DNA of 64,000 bases from Bursaphelenchus xylophilus (GCA_904066235.2 CAJFCV020000001.1:682001-746000), one strand, 5' to 3'; shown: positions 42,101 to 51,207, counted from the stretch's first letter. Notes: a model not told the origin generated them from the letters alone. Translations and numbers: made by a program.

Positions 42101-45100
42101 GCGAAAAAATTTTTTGTTTGTCACAACACAACATGGCTATCAGTCTGTCGGGAAAATAATGAGCGCCGATCGCGTCGCTGAAGTGAAAGAAAATTGATTT
42201 TCTCCGCGAGACAATTCATTTTCTTGGCGACGATGCGATTTTTGCTGCGACAGAGTGCTCATTATTTTCCCGACAGACTGATTTTCTAGGTAGAAAAATA
42301 AAAAATTTCAGAAAAAGTGAAATTTTAGGCATTTCTTCTATTTTTGGAAAGCAATAAAATAAAAATTTCAAAAAAAAAATTTTTTGAATTTTGAAAAAAA
42401 TCGAATTTAAAATTTAAAAAAAATTTTTTTTTTTTGATTTTTCGCACAGAAAAATACAAAAAAATGGCCATAAAGTCAAAAGTAAAAAGACCAAAAAAGC
42501 AGAAAGTCAAACGTAATTGGAAAATCAAATAAGCCCATAAAACTGTTCAAAAGTGCCCAAAACGTTCAGAACGCCTCACGGAAGTCTGCAAAAAAAAAAT
42601 GGAATTTGAATTTTTCTCGTCTATTGAATTTCTGCATAGAAATTTTTGCAACCAACATGAAGATCTTTAGTCGAATTTTTGGTTTGTTTCTGTTTCGAGT
42701 GATTCTTTTCGGAACTCAGAACTGATTCACCGCTCACGCTGTGACAGATTGATCGCCGACAAGTGAGAATGCTTTCAAGAAAAGTTGTTTTCACGAAAAT
42801 TATGGGCGCGGATATTCAACAATCTTTGTTGCCGAAAGAGGAGTACACGAAAGGCGGAGAGCGGTGAGAGAAAAAGTTTTTTTGGCCGTATCTTTGCCAG
42901 TTTCGTGGGGAAAAAATTGATTTTTTGCGGAGATATTACACTGTACGGTAGAAATAGGTACGAAACTTTTGATGACAAAATTCGAAAAAAAATTTTTGCC
43001 AAATTTTGGCCTAAAAAATTTCGGTTGTTTCTGCAAAACGCGAGCTAAAAATCCCGCATATATCCTAGAAAAAATTATTCTAAATTTGTCTGCTGTTTTC
43101 ACGAAAATTATGGGTGCGGATATTCGACAATCTTTGTTGCCGAGAGAGTACACGAAATGCGGAGAGCGGTCAGAGAGAGAACATTTTTTTTGGCCGTATC
43201 TTGGCCAGTTTTGGGTAAAAAATTGATTTTTTTGGAGACATTTCACTGTACGGTAGAAATAGAGACGAAACTTTTGATGTCAAAATTCTCAAAAAAAAAG
43301 AAAAAAAAAAAAAAAAAAAATTGCCAATTTTCGATCTAAAAAATCTCGGTTATTTCTGCAAAGCGCGAGCTAAAAATCTCGGATATGTCTTGGAAAAAAA
43401 TACTCTAAATTTGCGTCAAGTTTCATCACGGTCTGAGCGTGGTCCGACAAATCCGTTTTCTCAGTCTGTCGGGAAAATAATGTGGATTTGTCGAGCCTTA
43501 TCAAAATTGGGGAAGAAATTTATGCTGCCTTGCAAATTTAGACATGAAAGGTTGCAAGTGGATTTCTCCCTGAGAGGGTAAAATTTCCATAAAAAAAAAC
43601 AAATTTTTTCCGCACAACGCGGAGAGCGGTCAAGGAGAAAAACACTTTTTTGGCCGTATCTTTCCCAGTTTTGTAGGGAAAAAATTGATTTTTTTTGGAG
43701 ACATTACACTGCACGGTAGAAATAGGTACGAAACTTTTGATGACAAAATTCGAAAAAAAATTTTTGCCAAATTTTGGCCTAAAAAATTTCGGTTGTTTCT
43801 GCAAAACGCGAGCTAAAAATCTCGCATATATAATTAAAAAAATTATTTTGAATTTGTGCCAAGTTTCATCAAAATTTGAGCGTCGCACTTGGACCACTTC
43901 CCTTGTCAATATTAAAAATTACAACAATAATCAAAAAATACGTTGCTACAAGTTTACAATACTCCTCCAAAACCATCAAAAAACTAATAGTTACATCGCA
44001 AATGTCCCAAAAACATTTTCTCCCACCTCCCTTGGCCATTTAGCGGTTCAAAAACGCCCAAAAATGGGGATTTCCCGAAGCGCGAAAGCTGCCCGCTCCT
44101 CCCGAAAGCATTTGGCCCAAAAAAAAAACAGGGCCATGATTGTTTTAACGGCACCACATTTCCTTCGAAATTCCTCAAACATGTCAACGGGCGTGTTTTT
44201 TTTCTATTTCCTTCGGGTTCTTACGAGAGGAGTTTAACCGGCAAGGCCAAGGAGATATAAATTTATATAAAGAACATAAAATAGGGGATGGAAAAAGATG
44301 GGAAAACAAAAGGAAATGTGGCCAAGAAAACGTTTGAGAGGAGTGCAAAAATACTGTAGAAAAAAATTGAAAAAAATTTTTTTTTGAAAAATTCGATTTT
44401 TTATATCAGTCCGTCGGAAAAATAATGTGGATTTATCCCAGAAAAATGTGTCTGGTTGAGCGGAGTATAAAATTGCTGTTGAAAAAAGTAAAAAAAAATA
44501 TTGAAAAATTCGATTTTTTAATCGGTCTGTCGGTAAAATAATGTGGATTTATCGCAGAAAAATGTCTCTGGTTGAGGGGAGTGTAAAAATACTTTTGAAA
44601 AAAATTGAAAAAAAATATTGAAAAATTAGATTTTTTAATCAGCCTGTCGGGAAAATAATGTGGATTTATAGCCTCAAAAATGTATCGCCTCGTCGCAACT
44701 GCGCAAAAAAATCTCCAGCTAGCTGTCGCAGAGCGATAAAGGACGATTCCAAGGCGCGACAAATCCACATTATTTTCCCGACAGACTTATAAAGCGGTTT
44801 GTGCAAGGCCTCTAAAGTCGGTTTTTACAGGCTTTGAAATCGCCCAGCTTCGCATGCATTAAAAAAAAACTTTGTTGTTTAATCAGTCTGTCGGGAAAAT
44901 AGTGTGGATTTTTCGCGCTTTTTAAATTTCCCATCTTCGCATTGCGAGGGCTGGAGACTTGATGCGCGACTGCAATGAGCCATTTCGCTGCGACAAATCC
45001 ACATTATTTTCCCGACAAACTGATGGTATGCTCGAAGCGACAAAAACAGTCTACGCAGTTTTGACGACGCACAACAGCCATAAATAGCGCAAAAAAATCC

Positions 45101-47406
45101 CGGTAAACACCCAAAATACTGTCCTCAAACCGAAAACAACCCAAATTGGCACGCCCCAACAGTGCCTCCACCTCCCATCCCCACCTCAGACGACAAACAA
45201 ACAATTAGAAAATGCGGCGCCGGCAGAAAACTATTGGCCGCGGTCCTGTTTTGAACGTCTCGAAGAGTTCGGAGACGAGTTGGGCACAAAAAAAGTTGTA
45301 CATTTAAAATGACCGATAATTTGCCGGAGCCCCAAACACGCGCCTTCTAAACGATTCATGACCAAAGAATGGTTAAGAAAAAAGGGGGAATACCCAAAGT
45401 TCGACGCTCAGATAGTGATGAAAATTGGCTAGAATTTAAAGTATTTTTTTGCAAGATATATGAGAGATTTCTAGCTCACGCTTTGCAGAAACTACTGAGA
45501 TTTTTTGGGCCAGAACTTGGCAAAAAAACAAAAAATTTTTTTTTTCGAATTGTGACATTAAAAGTTTCCTACCTATTTCTACCGTACAGCGTAGTGTCTC
45601 CACAAAAAATCAATTCTTTCCCTACAAATCTGGCAAAGATACCGGCCAAAAAAGTGTTTTTTTGACCGCTCTCCGCGTTGCGCGGAAAAATTGGTTAAAA
45701 ATTGTGAGGCGGAACGACCGAGCTTCGAGGATTTTCCCACGAGGAACGATCTACATTTATTCAAATTTGATTGTACTTTCCTACGTGGGGCTTCCCTATA
45801 AAAGGACCTCCTTTCCACTGAATAAATCACTTGACTCTTGAGCGTCTCGTCATCGTTACTGGGTTGTCGGGCCTTTCGACAAAAATAAAAAAAAACAAAA
45901 AAAAAAAAAAAAAAATTTTTTGCTAATTTAGAAATAAAAAGTTTCATACGTATTCCTACTGTAGAGTGTAATATTTCCACGAAAAATCATCGTTTTTCCT
46001 CTAAAACTGGCAAAGATACGGCCAAAAATTTCTTTTTTCTCTCTGACCGCTCTCCGCTTTTCGCATGTTCTCTCGGCGACCCTTCTATAACACTTTTTTT
46101 GATTTTGGAGAATCCGTTGTTGGCGCAATTCTTTTTATATGAAAATACTATAATAATATAAAATCCCGTTATAACCTAAAAAAAGAGGCTTAAAGTAACT
46201 TCGGAAGGATACTCAAAACCTCTCCGCTCCCACGGCATTTCTCATAATTTTAAAGCCGTTTTCCTCTCGTAGAAGACAAATGCATGATTTGTGTAAGCGG
46301 CGCCAGATGTCCGAAATGTTTTTGCAATCCATGTTGCACATGTTGTTCTTGAGAGAGGGCTCGTTATTACTTTGGCTATTGAATTGGGGGGAGAGAAGAA
46401 ATAAGTTTTTTAGTAACAACAAATTCTATTTTTAAGCTTCGCAGATTTTTTTTCAAAAAAGTATCAAAAAGTATCCAAAGGTATCCAAAAGTATCCATGA
46501 TCATATTTAAGTTAAAATGAGGTATGGTTGTTTCATAAAGTGTATTCCGAAGGTTTTCCAGATTTTTCTGAAAAGGTATCAAAAAGTATCCAAAAGTATC
46601 CATCACCAAAAATTTTCTATCAATTTGGGCAGGTTCCATTTTTTGGTTATTAGTCTGTCGGGAAAATAACGAGCACGGTGTCGTTGCGCTGATCGCGTCG
46701 CTAACGTGAGAAGCAATTTTATTTTTCCGCGACAATTCGTTTCCTCAGCGGCGATGCGATTTTCGATTTCTCCACATTATTTTCCCGACAGACTGATATT
46801 TTACGATGAGATGTTTTCAAAAATATCGTATTTTAAAAATTTAAATAATATATATAAAAGTGTATTCTGGAAGTTTCTAGGTTTTTTTGAAAATGTGTCA
46901 AAAAGTATCCAAAAGTATCCATGATCACTTTTGGAACATGACTTGGAAAAAATTGCTACGCTTTAGGATTATAAGACGGTCGGAAAAAAATGTTTTTTTT
47001 TTTAAATTTCTGATGACATGTCGTCACAGCTCGTATTTTAAAAACCAATATCAAATCTCCACTTACAATGTCTGAACGCCTCCACCGGCTTCGGCGGCAC
47101 TGGCGGTGGGCATTTCGGAATGGACTGGAACGACGTCGCAAACGACTCCCCGATTGCGGCATGCACACTGCTGCTCATCATGTGGCGAACGGGACGCGGG
47201 GAGTAGAAGCTGGGCAGTTCGCGTTGATGCTTCTCCAGCTGCTCGAAAATCGCCTTGGTGTGGGAGAAGCGGGCGCGCGCATCGTCGGCGCAGAGTTCCG
47301 GCGAATCGAGCATTCGGATGCTGCTGGGCGGCTCGCGTTGCAACGAACGCGCACGCTCCGTCAAGTGTTTCGGCGGAGGCGGCGGCGCTTCCGAGATGTA
47401 GCTCAT
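33149..47406 (-). CDS. nab-1: neurabin/spinophilin-type PP1 and actin scaffold (8 exons)
   Basis: Scaffold that binds F-actin and targets protein phosphatase 1, in animals acting at synapses and in neuronal polarity. Exons: 47406-47067, 39633-39294, 38813-38504, 36628-35607, 35170-34774, 34148-33885, 33837-33697, 33283-33149; phases agree throughout, giving 982 residues. An in-frame stop at 47419-47421 supports this ATG. The N terminus (about 44-65, [20 protein letters not shown]) resembles the neurabin actin-binding segment. KVSF at 388-391 is the PP1 docking motif. The PDZ domain (about 435-523, [20 protein letters not shown]) is followed by coiled coil (about 615-720). Proline-rich linkers come next, then a SAM domain split over exons 7 and 8 (from about 897, [10 protein letters not shown] to [10 protein letters not shown]). 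The SAM makes it neurabin-I-like. Intron 1 (7.4 kb) and intron 3 (1.9 kb) are filled with transposon remnants. It is convergent with pde-5. Confidence 0.94.
33370..33640. repeat. family T, three copies in nab-1 intron 7
   Basis: Palindromes of the form 'aaaaagtatccatgatactt' extended on both sides by 'agtatc'/'gatact', at about 33380, 33480 and 33592. Confidence 0.75.
34370..34685. repeat. family T, three copies in nab-1 intron 5
   Basis: Copies at about 34373-34430, 34500-34562 and 34636-34680, with shared spacers ('atttct(a/t)atcaaatg'). Confidence 0.75.
36713..36790. repeat. MITE family A2, left half (nab-1 intron 3)
   Basis: Left terminus and 'tgtggatttatcgcag'. The segment before it (36655-36715) is repeated at 36800-36866, a local tandem duplication of about 150 bp. 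Confidence 0.75.
36865..37014. repeat. MITE family A2, full length (nab-1 intron 3)
   Basis: ATCAGTCTGCGGGAAAATAA to TTTTCCCGACTGACTGAT. Confidence 0.85.
37401..38371. repeat. MITE family A2 split by a hAT element
   Basis: Left half 37401-37463 ('tgtggatttgtcgcgccttg' ... 'cgctttgtgac') and right half 38278-38371 ('tttgtgacggctc' ... 'aatccacattattttcccga') are interrupted by the element at 37464-38277. Confidence 0.9.
37464..38277. mobile_element. non-autonomous hAT element with GC-rich ends
   Basis: 814 bp. TIR TAGAGGTGGCAATCGGGC and its complement GCCCGATTGCCACCTCTA; perfect 8-bp target duplication TTTGTGAC (37456-37463 and 38278-38285). The TAG...CTA ends and 8-bp duplication define the hAT superfamily. 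Both ends carry about 150 bp of GGCCCGGCCC-type DNA; the centre is A/T-rich with no transposase. Confidence 0.93.
38400..38475. repeat. family D copy (nab-1 intron 3)
   Basis: 'gcaccgtgcaaaaagg' and 'gtgcacggtgcggg', reaching almost to exon 3. Confidence 0.5.
39725..39995. repeat. family T copies (nab-1 intron 1)
   Basis: Three degenerate copies around 39727, 39842 and 39970. Confidence 0.6.
40360..40614. repeat. family C copy (nab-1 intron 1)
   Basis: Right end 'tgagcgtcgcacttggggta' then 'catcccttg', with typical interior in the complementary orientation. Confidence 0.7.
40721..40866. repeat. MITE family A1 (nab-1 intron 1)
   Basis: Full length with consensus interior. Confidence 0.88.
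40870..41260. other. gene-free part of nab-1 intron 1
   Basis: Repeated 'ggtacctt' and 'acttaacc'-like motifs but no recognised family. Confidence 0.25.
41270..41570. other. unique island in nab-1 intron 1
   Basis: Moderate-GC, non-repetitive DNA with open frames on both strands but no splice partner in phase with nab-1. Candidate enhancer or unannotated exon; unsupported as coding. Confidence 0.25.
41710..41846. repeat. MITE family A1 (nab-1 intron 1)
   Basis: Full length; part of a composite repeated in inverse at 47826-48003. Confidence 0.88.
41847..41964. repeat. MITE family A2 half with fused tail
   Basis: 'aaaagtgcgtaggcactccg' then A2 interior and right end 'ttccccgacaaact'. Inverted match to 47826-47945. 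Confidence 0.8.
42054..42105. repeat. MITE family A, left-end fragment
   Basis: ATCAGTCTGTCGGGAAAATA then 'atgaccgccgatcgtg'. Confidence 0.7.
42139..42282. repeat. MITE family A1 (nab-1 intron 1)
   Basis: Full length, both termini intact. Confidence 0.88.
42787..43440. repeat. family C, two tandem copies (nab-1 intron 1)
   Basis: Units at 42787-43075 and 43097-43440 both start 'ttcacgaaaattatggg(c/t)g', continue 'gcggatattc(a/g)acaatctttg' and share the interior; a direct duplication. Confidence 0.75.
43461..43500. repeat. MITE family A2, left-end fragment
   Basis: 'cagtctgtcgggaaaataat' 'gtggatttgtcgagcc'. Confidence 0.65.
43598..43905. repeat. family C copy (nab-1 intron 1)
   Basis: Right end 'tgagcgtcgcacttggacca' 'cttcccttg'; interior nearly identical to 42860-43060. 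Confidence 0.75.
43985..44260. other. unique island in nab-1 intron 1
   Basis: Non-repetitive, higher-GC DNA; no coding support. Candidate regulatory DNA. Confidence 0.25.
44338..44640. repeat. 116-117 bp minisatellite containing a MITE A2 left end
   Basis: MITE left ends start at 44405, 44521 and 44638. Each is preceded by 'gaaaaatt(c/a)gatttttta' and followed (first two) by 'cagaaaaatgt(g)tctggttga'. The transposon end has become part of a tandem unit. Confidence 0.85.
44638..44789. repeat. MITE family A2, full length (nab-1 intron 1)
   Basis: Complete copy at the end of the minisatellite. Confidence 0.85.
44882..45024. repeat. MITE family A2, full length (nab-1 intron 1)
   Basis: 'gggaaaatagtgtggatttt' to 'aatccacattattttcccga'. 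Confidence 0.85.
45389..46110. repeat. family C copies interrupted by a solo LTR
   Basis: Family C left end ('taccca(a)agttcgacgctcag') at 45389 and interior to 45702; after the LTR a second stretch of interior (45887-46110) in the same orientation. Confidence 0.7.
45703..45881. mobile_element. solo LTR of a retrotransposon
   Basis: 179 bp starting TGTGAGGCGG and ending CCTTTCGACA (TG...CA), flanked by a 5-bp duplication AAAAT (45698-45702, 45882-45886). It contains TATAAAAGGACC and, 25 bp on, GAATAAATCAC as promoter and poly(A) signals in LTR order. Not assigned to a lineage. Confidence 0.8.
46455..46615. repeat. family T copies (nab-1 intron 1)
   Basis: Three or four 'aaaagtatcca' units at about 46460-46500 and two at 46573-46605. 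Confidence 0.6.
46649..46797. repeat. MITE family A, hybrid A1/A2 (nab-1 intron 1)
   Basis: Left arm 'aataacgagcac' (A1), right arm 'tccacattattttcccgaca' (A2). Confidence 0.8.
46890..46945. repeat. family T copy (nab-1 intron 1)
   Basis: 'aaaaagtatccaaaagtatc' 'catgatcacttttgg'. Confidence 0.5.
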
Positions 47407-47646
47407 AAACGACGAATGTCAGACGAAAATTTGGTCGATATTTTGGAAGGGTGTTATAGATGAAGCTGTAGGGTTCACTGTAGTGCTGTTGAGGGGAGTT
47501 TGAAGAAGAAAAAATGGATTAAAGGCCTGTTAACTCCGAGATGTCTGCAAAGAAAGGTAGATTAGTATAGAGAGAATCAAGTAACATAAACGCGCTACAA
47601 ATACGTAGTTAAATCACGATAAAATTTTGTAAAAAACATTGCGAGT
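47407..47646. other. nab-1 proximal upstream region
   Basis: The only repeat-free stretch next to the nab-1 start; no clear TATA box. Confidence 0.3.
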
Positions 47647-47802
47647 CAGTTATGTCGGGAAAATAATAAGCACAATGTCAACGTCAATCGCGTCGCTGAA
47701 ATGAAAAGCAATTTGTTTTGCTCCGCGACACAATTCATTTCCTCGGCGGCGTTGCGATTTTTGATGAGACAGAGAGCTCATCACTTTCCCGACAACCCGA
47801 TA
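47647..47802. repeat. MITE family A1, degraded
   Basis: 'atgtcgggaaaataataagc' to 'gctcatcactttcccgacaa'. Confidence 0.75.
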
Positions 47803-47825
47803 TTTTGAGTGATGAGATTAAGAGT

Positions 47826-47945
47826 ATCAGTCTGTCGGGGAAATAATGTGGATTTTCGGAGCGCCTTGCAATCGCCCATCATTGCTTGGCGCGCTTGGGG
47901 ATTTGATGATTCAGCGGAGTGCCTACGCACTTTTAAAATACCGGT
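47826..47945. repeat. MITE family A2 half with fused tail
   Basis: Inverted counterpart of 41847-41964, sharing the unusual tail 'agtgcctacgcacttttaaa'. Confidence 0.8.
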
Positions 47946-48189
47946 ATCAGTCTGTCGGGAAAATAATGAGCACTCTGTCGCATCGACAAATCGCATCGCC
48001 GCTGACAAGGGAATGGTCCCAACGATCCGTGGGATCCGCAAATGAAACCTAGATATTCTGAAAGAGCAGGTAAAACTTAGTAGGAATCCGTTTTTTCTAC
48101 TTGCCGAATAAGCCTGTGCGACGAGAAATATCGTCGAAAAGATCCGACCAAAAAATCGAAAGAGAGAAAAGACGAACCGAAAGGCTTTG

Positions 48190-48285
48190 GAAGGCGTCAC
48201 CAAATAGTCTAGTGGAAAAAGTTCCACGCACAAATCTTTTGGGGGAAGGAGGCCATGGAGGTTCGAGTCCACCCGGAGCCGGACA
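48190..48285 (+). ncRNA. tRNA-like pol III promoter segment, arm 1
   Basis: A-box-like TAGTCTAGTGG and B-box GGTTCGAGTCC spaced as in a tRNA with a long variable region. The acceptor arms (GGCGTCA / CGGAGCC) pair only in part and the T stem has an A-A mismatch, so this is tRNA-derived rather than a working tRNA. A second B-box-like GGTTCGATTCC lies on the opposite strand at about 48289-48302. Confidence 0.55.
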
Positions 48286-48332
48286 TCTCCGGAATCGAAC
48301 CTACGTGTTCATTACTGTATTCTACAGTTATA

Positions 48333-49401
48333 CAGGGTGTTTCAAGAAATTTGGAACAAATGACTTGCTTATATCTTTTTGTTCTTTGAAGCTATCAACG
48401 AATTTTTTTGCTTCTAAAAATTGACAGCGTGCGTTTTTAGAATCTCAAAAAAATTTTTTTTCGTCGGCGGAGGGCCCATTTCTCGGCGGAGAAAATTAGG
48501 GCCTTTTTTAAAAATCACAGCGTATTACGTGGCGGACACGCCGTTGCAACGGCTGAAATCAAGTTTACGTAATACCTCCGTCGATTTTACGGTATGCATT
48601 TTTTTGTTTTAGATTTTACGCGCACCGCGGAGGCGCGGCGGAGACTTCAGGTTTCGGCGGACGTTATTTTGGGCCTTCGGCTGTGGCAATTCATGTTGGA
48701 AAAGAGGTTGGGGTGATTTTTTGTTGTCATCCGATGCACAGAAGGCAAAAATTTCGTGCTTTTTTTCCCCGGCGGAGGATTCGGCGGAGGCTTTATTAAA
48801 GGGTCAAAGCTGTCTTACGAGTCCGGGAAAAATCTCAGCTACAAGAATCCATCAGAGCAGCATTGTCTTTCAAAGATTTTTGATTTTTTGGTCCGGCGGA
48901 CAAATCGGCGGAGTTTTGTTTTTACCCTTTGATAAAGCCTCCGCCGACTCCTCCGCCGGGGATAAAAAGCACGAAATTTTTGCCATCTGTGCATCGGATG
49001 ACAACAAAAAATCACCCAAACCTCCTTTTCCAACATGAATTGCAAAAGCCGAAGGCCCAAAACGACGTCCGCCGAAATCTGAAGTCTCCGCCGCGCATCC
49101 GCGGAAGTGCGTAAAATCGAAAACGCAAAAAATGCATACCGTAAAATCGATGGAGGTATTACGTAAACTTGATTTCAGCCGTTGCAACGGCGTTTCCGCC
49201 ACGTAATACGCTGTGATTTTTAAAAAAGGCCCTAATTTTCTCTGCCGAGAAATGGGCCCTCCGCCGACGAAAAAAAAATTTTTTTGAGATTCTAAAAACG
49301 CACGCTGTCAATTTTTAGAAGCAAAAAGAAATTCGTTGATAGCTTCAAAGAACACAAAGATATAAGCAAATCATTTGTTCCAAATTTCTTGAAACACCCT
49401 G
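48333..49401. mobile_element. TA-type foldback element nested in the TNA element
   Basis: 1069 bp, ends CAGGGTGTTTCAAGAAATTT and complement, TA on both sides (48331-48332, 49402-49403). Arms of about 470 bp (48333-48810, 48930-49401) with GGCGGAGG-type inner repeats; loop about 120 bp. Tc1/mariner type, non-coding. Confidence 0.88.
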
Positions 49402-49964
49402 TACAAAAAATTTTTTTATTTGTTTAACCTGTTTTACAAGATTTTTTTGCATCCGAAGGCGTGGCAATCACTGGTCATTACCTCTTTTTATGATGACGCC
49501 AGGTCCGAAGTTCCAAAGAAGACAAATTTATGCAAATTTATACCTTCCGGGCAGAATTTGACAAAAATAATTTGGGCATTTGTTAAACACATGTCCACGG
49601 CCATTTTAAACCAAAAAACTCAAAATAGGTTTTTTCGTAAATATTCACGGGGTCTACACGCTGATGCAAGGACCCAAAAATTCTCTTTTCAACTTTTCTT
49701 GCAAAATTTTATGAAACGCTGAGATTTTGGCAACATCCTTTTTGGGAAACCGAAAAAGATCTGCAAGATCCTATACAACCTTCCAGAATCGAGTAGAAGT
49801 GTCTTGAAAATACCACTATGTCGACATCGGGCTTATCAAATATATTGCCGAAGTGTCAACTTTTCTTAAAATTTTGCAACAAACCTTGCAAAACAGGTCA
49901 ATAAACAAAAAAAATTTTTTTTATGTAACTGTAGAATACAGTAGTGAACACGTAGGTTCGATTC

Positions 49965-50062
49965 CGGAGATGTCCGGCTCCGGGTGGACTCGAACCTCCA
50001 TGGCCTCCTTCCCCCAAAAGATTTGTGCGTGGAACTTTTTCCACTAGACTATTTGGTGACGC
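49965..50062 (-). ncRNA. tRNA-like pol III promoter segment, arm 2
   Basis: Inverted copy of 48190-48285, with the same A and B boxes on the minus strand. Confidence 0.55.
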
Positions 50063-50514
50063 CTTCCAAAGCCTTTCGGTTCGTCTTTTCTCTCTTTCGA
50101 TTTTTTGGTCGGATCTTTTCGACGATATTTCTCGTCGCACAGACTTATTCGGCAAGTAGAAAAAACGGATTCCTACTAAATTTTACCTGCTCTTTTAGAA
50201 TATCTAGGTTTCATTTGTGGATCCCACGGATCGTTGGGACCATTCCCTTGTGAGAAAATGAATTGTGTCGCGACAGAATCAAATTGCGTTCACTTCAGGG
50301 ACGAGATTAACGCATCGACGCTGCGCTCATTATTTTCCCGACAAAATTTTTTTAAAAAAGTAAAAATCTGAAAAAATGATGTCATTTTCGTAATCAGCAC
50401 CGTCGAAAAAACCCCAAAAATAGTGTATAGATCGTTACATAAAATCTAAAAAAAATTTTTTTTAGCAGCGCTATACTTAAGAAAAAAGTAAAGAGTACAT
50501 CAAATTGCATCATT

Positions 50515-50671
50515 ATCAGTCTGTCGGGAAAATAATGAGCTCTCTGTCGCATCAAAAATCACGTTGTCGCGGAGAAAATGAATTGTATCGCGACAAAATC
50601 AAATTGCTATTCACTTCAGCGACGCGGTCGGCACACCGACATTGTGCTCATTATTTTCCCGACAGACTGAT
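50515..50671. repeat. MITE family A1
   Basis: Full length, near consensus. Confidence 0.9.
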
Positions 50672-50734
50672 ACTACATCCTAATAATCAAACTCTCTCAA
50701 AAGACCCCCTCTTCTAAACGTATTCGTCCCCTTT

Positions 50735-50950
50735 TTGCACCAAAAATTTCCATGTCCGGGACGAGAAAATTGGAGCGAATTTCCTCTGGGACGCGCCGAG
50801 AAGAATGGCCAATGGCCAAAAAACCGCTTAGGATTTTTTGGGGCGCTAAATGAGATTAATGTGGAAACGAAAAATGGCTGGATGAAATTGGATTATAGTG
50901 TAATATTAGTTGCAAAGATCCGCCGCCAGCTGCAAAATTCTGCAGGAAAA
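50735..50950. other. unique island
   Basis: Non-repetitive moderate-GC DNA between MITEs; no coding evidence. Confidence 0.25.
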
Positions 50951-50957
50951 TTGGTTT

Positions 50958-51037
50958 ATCAGTCTGTCGGGAAAATAATGAGCGCTCTGTCGCAGCGAAA
51001 AGCGACATTATGCTCAATAATTTCCCGACAGACTGAT
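50958..51037. repeat. MITE family A1, 80-bp deletion derivative
   Basis: Only the two outer arms remain, forming an almost complete hairpin (ATCAGTCTGTCGGGAAAATA ... complement). Confidence 0.85.
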
Positions 51038-51056
51038 ATGAAACGATAATACTACT

Positions 51057-51207
51057 ATTGGGCTGTCGGCAAAATAATATGGACTTGTTGCAGCAAAATG
51101 TCTCGCCTCGTCGCAGTCTACTCCGGTCTCCAGCGACCTGTCGTCGCAAAGAACGATGGGAGATTCCAAGGCGCGATGAATCCACATTATTTTCCCGACA
51201 GACTGAT
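51057..51207. repeat. MITE family A2
   Basis: Left end decayed ('ggctgtcggcaaaataatat'), right end intact. Confidence 0.82.

Larger units (their letters stand above)
48006..50250. mobile_element. TNA-type (Tc4/Tc5-like) foldback element with tRNA-like arms
   Basis: Inverted ends CAAGGGAATGGTCCCAACGA and complement; 3-bp duplication TGA (48003-48005, 50251-50253) that restores the MITE sequence when one copy is removed. Arms of about 325 bp (48006-48330; 49922-50250) are nearly identical and each holds a tRNA-like segment. Loop 49404-49920 is unique here except for a module shared with the element at 56390. CAAGGG ends and TNA targets are features of the Tc4/Tc5 group. No transposase. Confidence 0.88.
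47946..50346. repeat. MITE family A1 split by foldback elements
   Basis: Left half 47946-48005 and right half 50251-50346 ('gagaaaatgaattgtgtcgc' to 'tcattattttcccgaca'). The gap is the TNA-type foldback element. Confidence 0.88.

Noticed and set aside
46219..46378. Frame on the minus strand with acceptor-like start ([17 protein letters not shown]...), possible extra nab-1 exon
   Set aside because: Its phase (needs 2) does not fit nab-1 exon 1 (ends phase 1), it ends in a stop with no good donor, and exon 1 joins 39633 in frame without it.
48101..50155. Matching frames in both arms of the 48-50 kb element
   Set aside because: They overlap the tRNA-like segment within inverted arms; the frame is open by chance and has no protein features.
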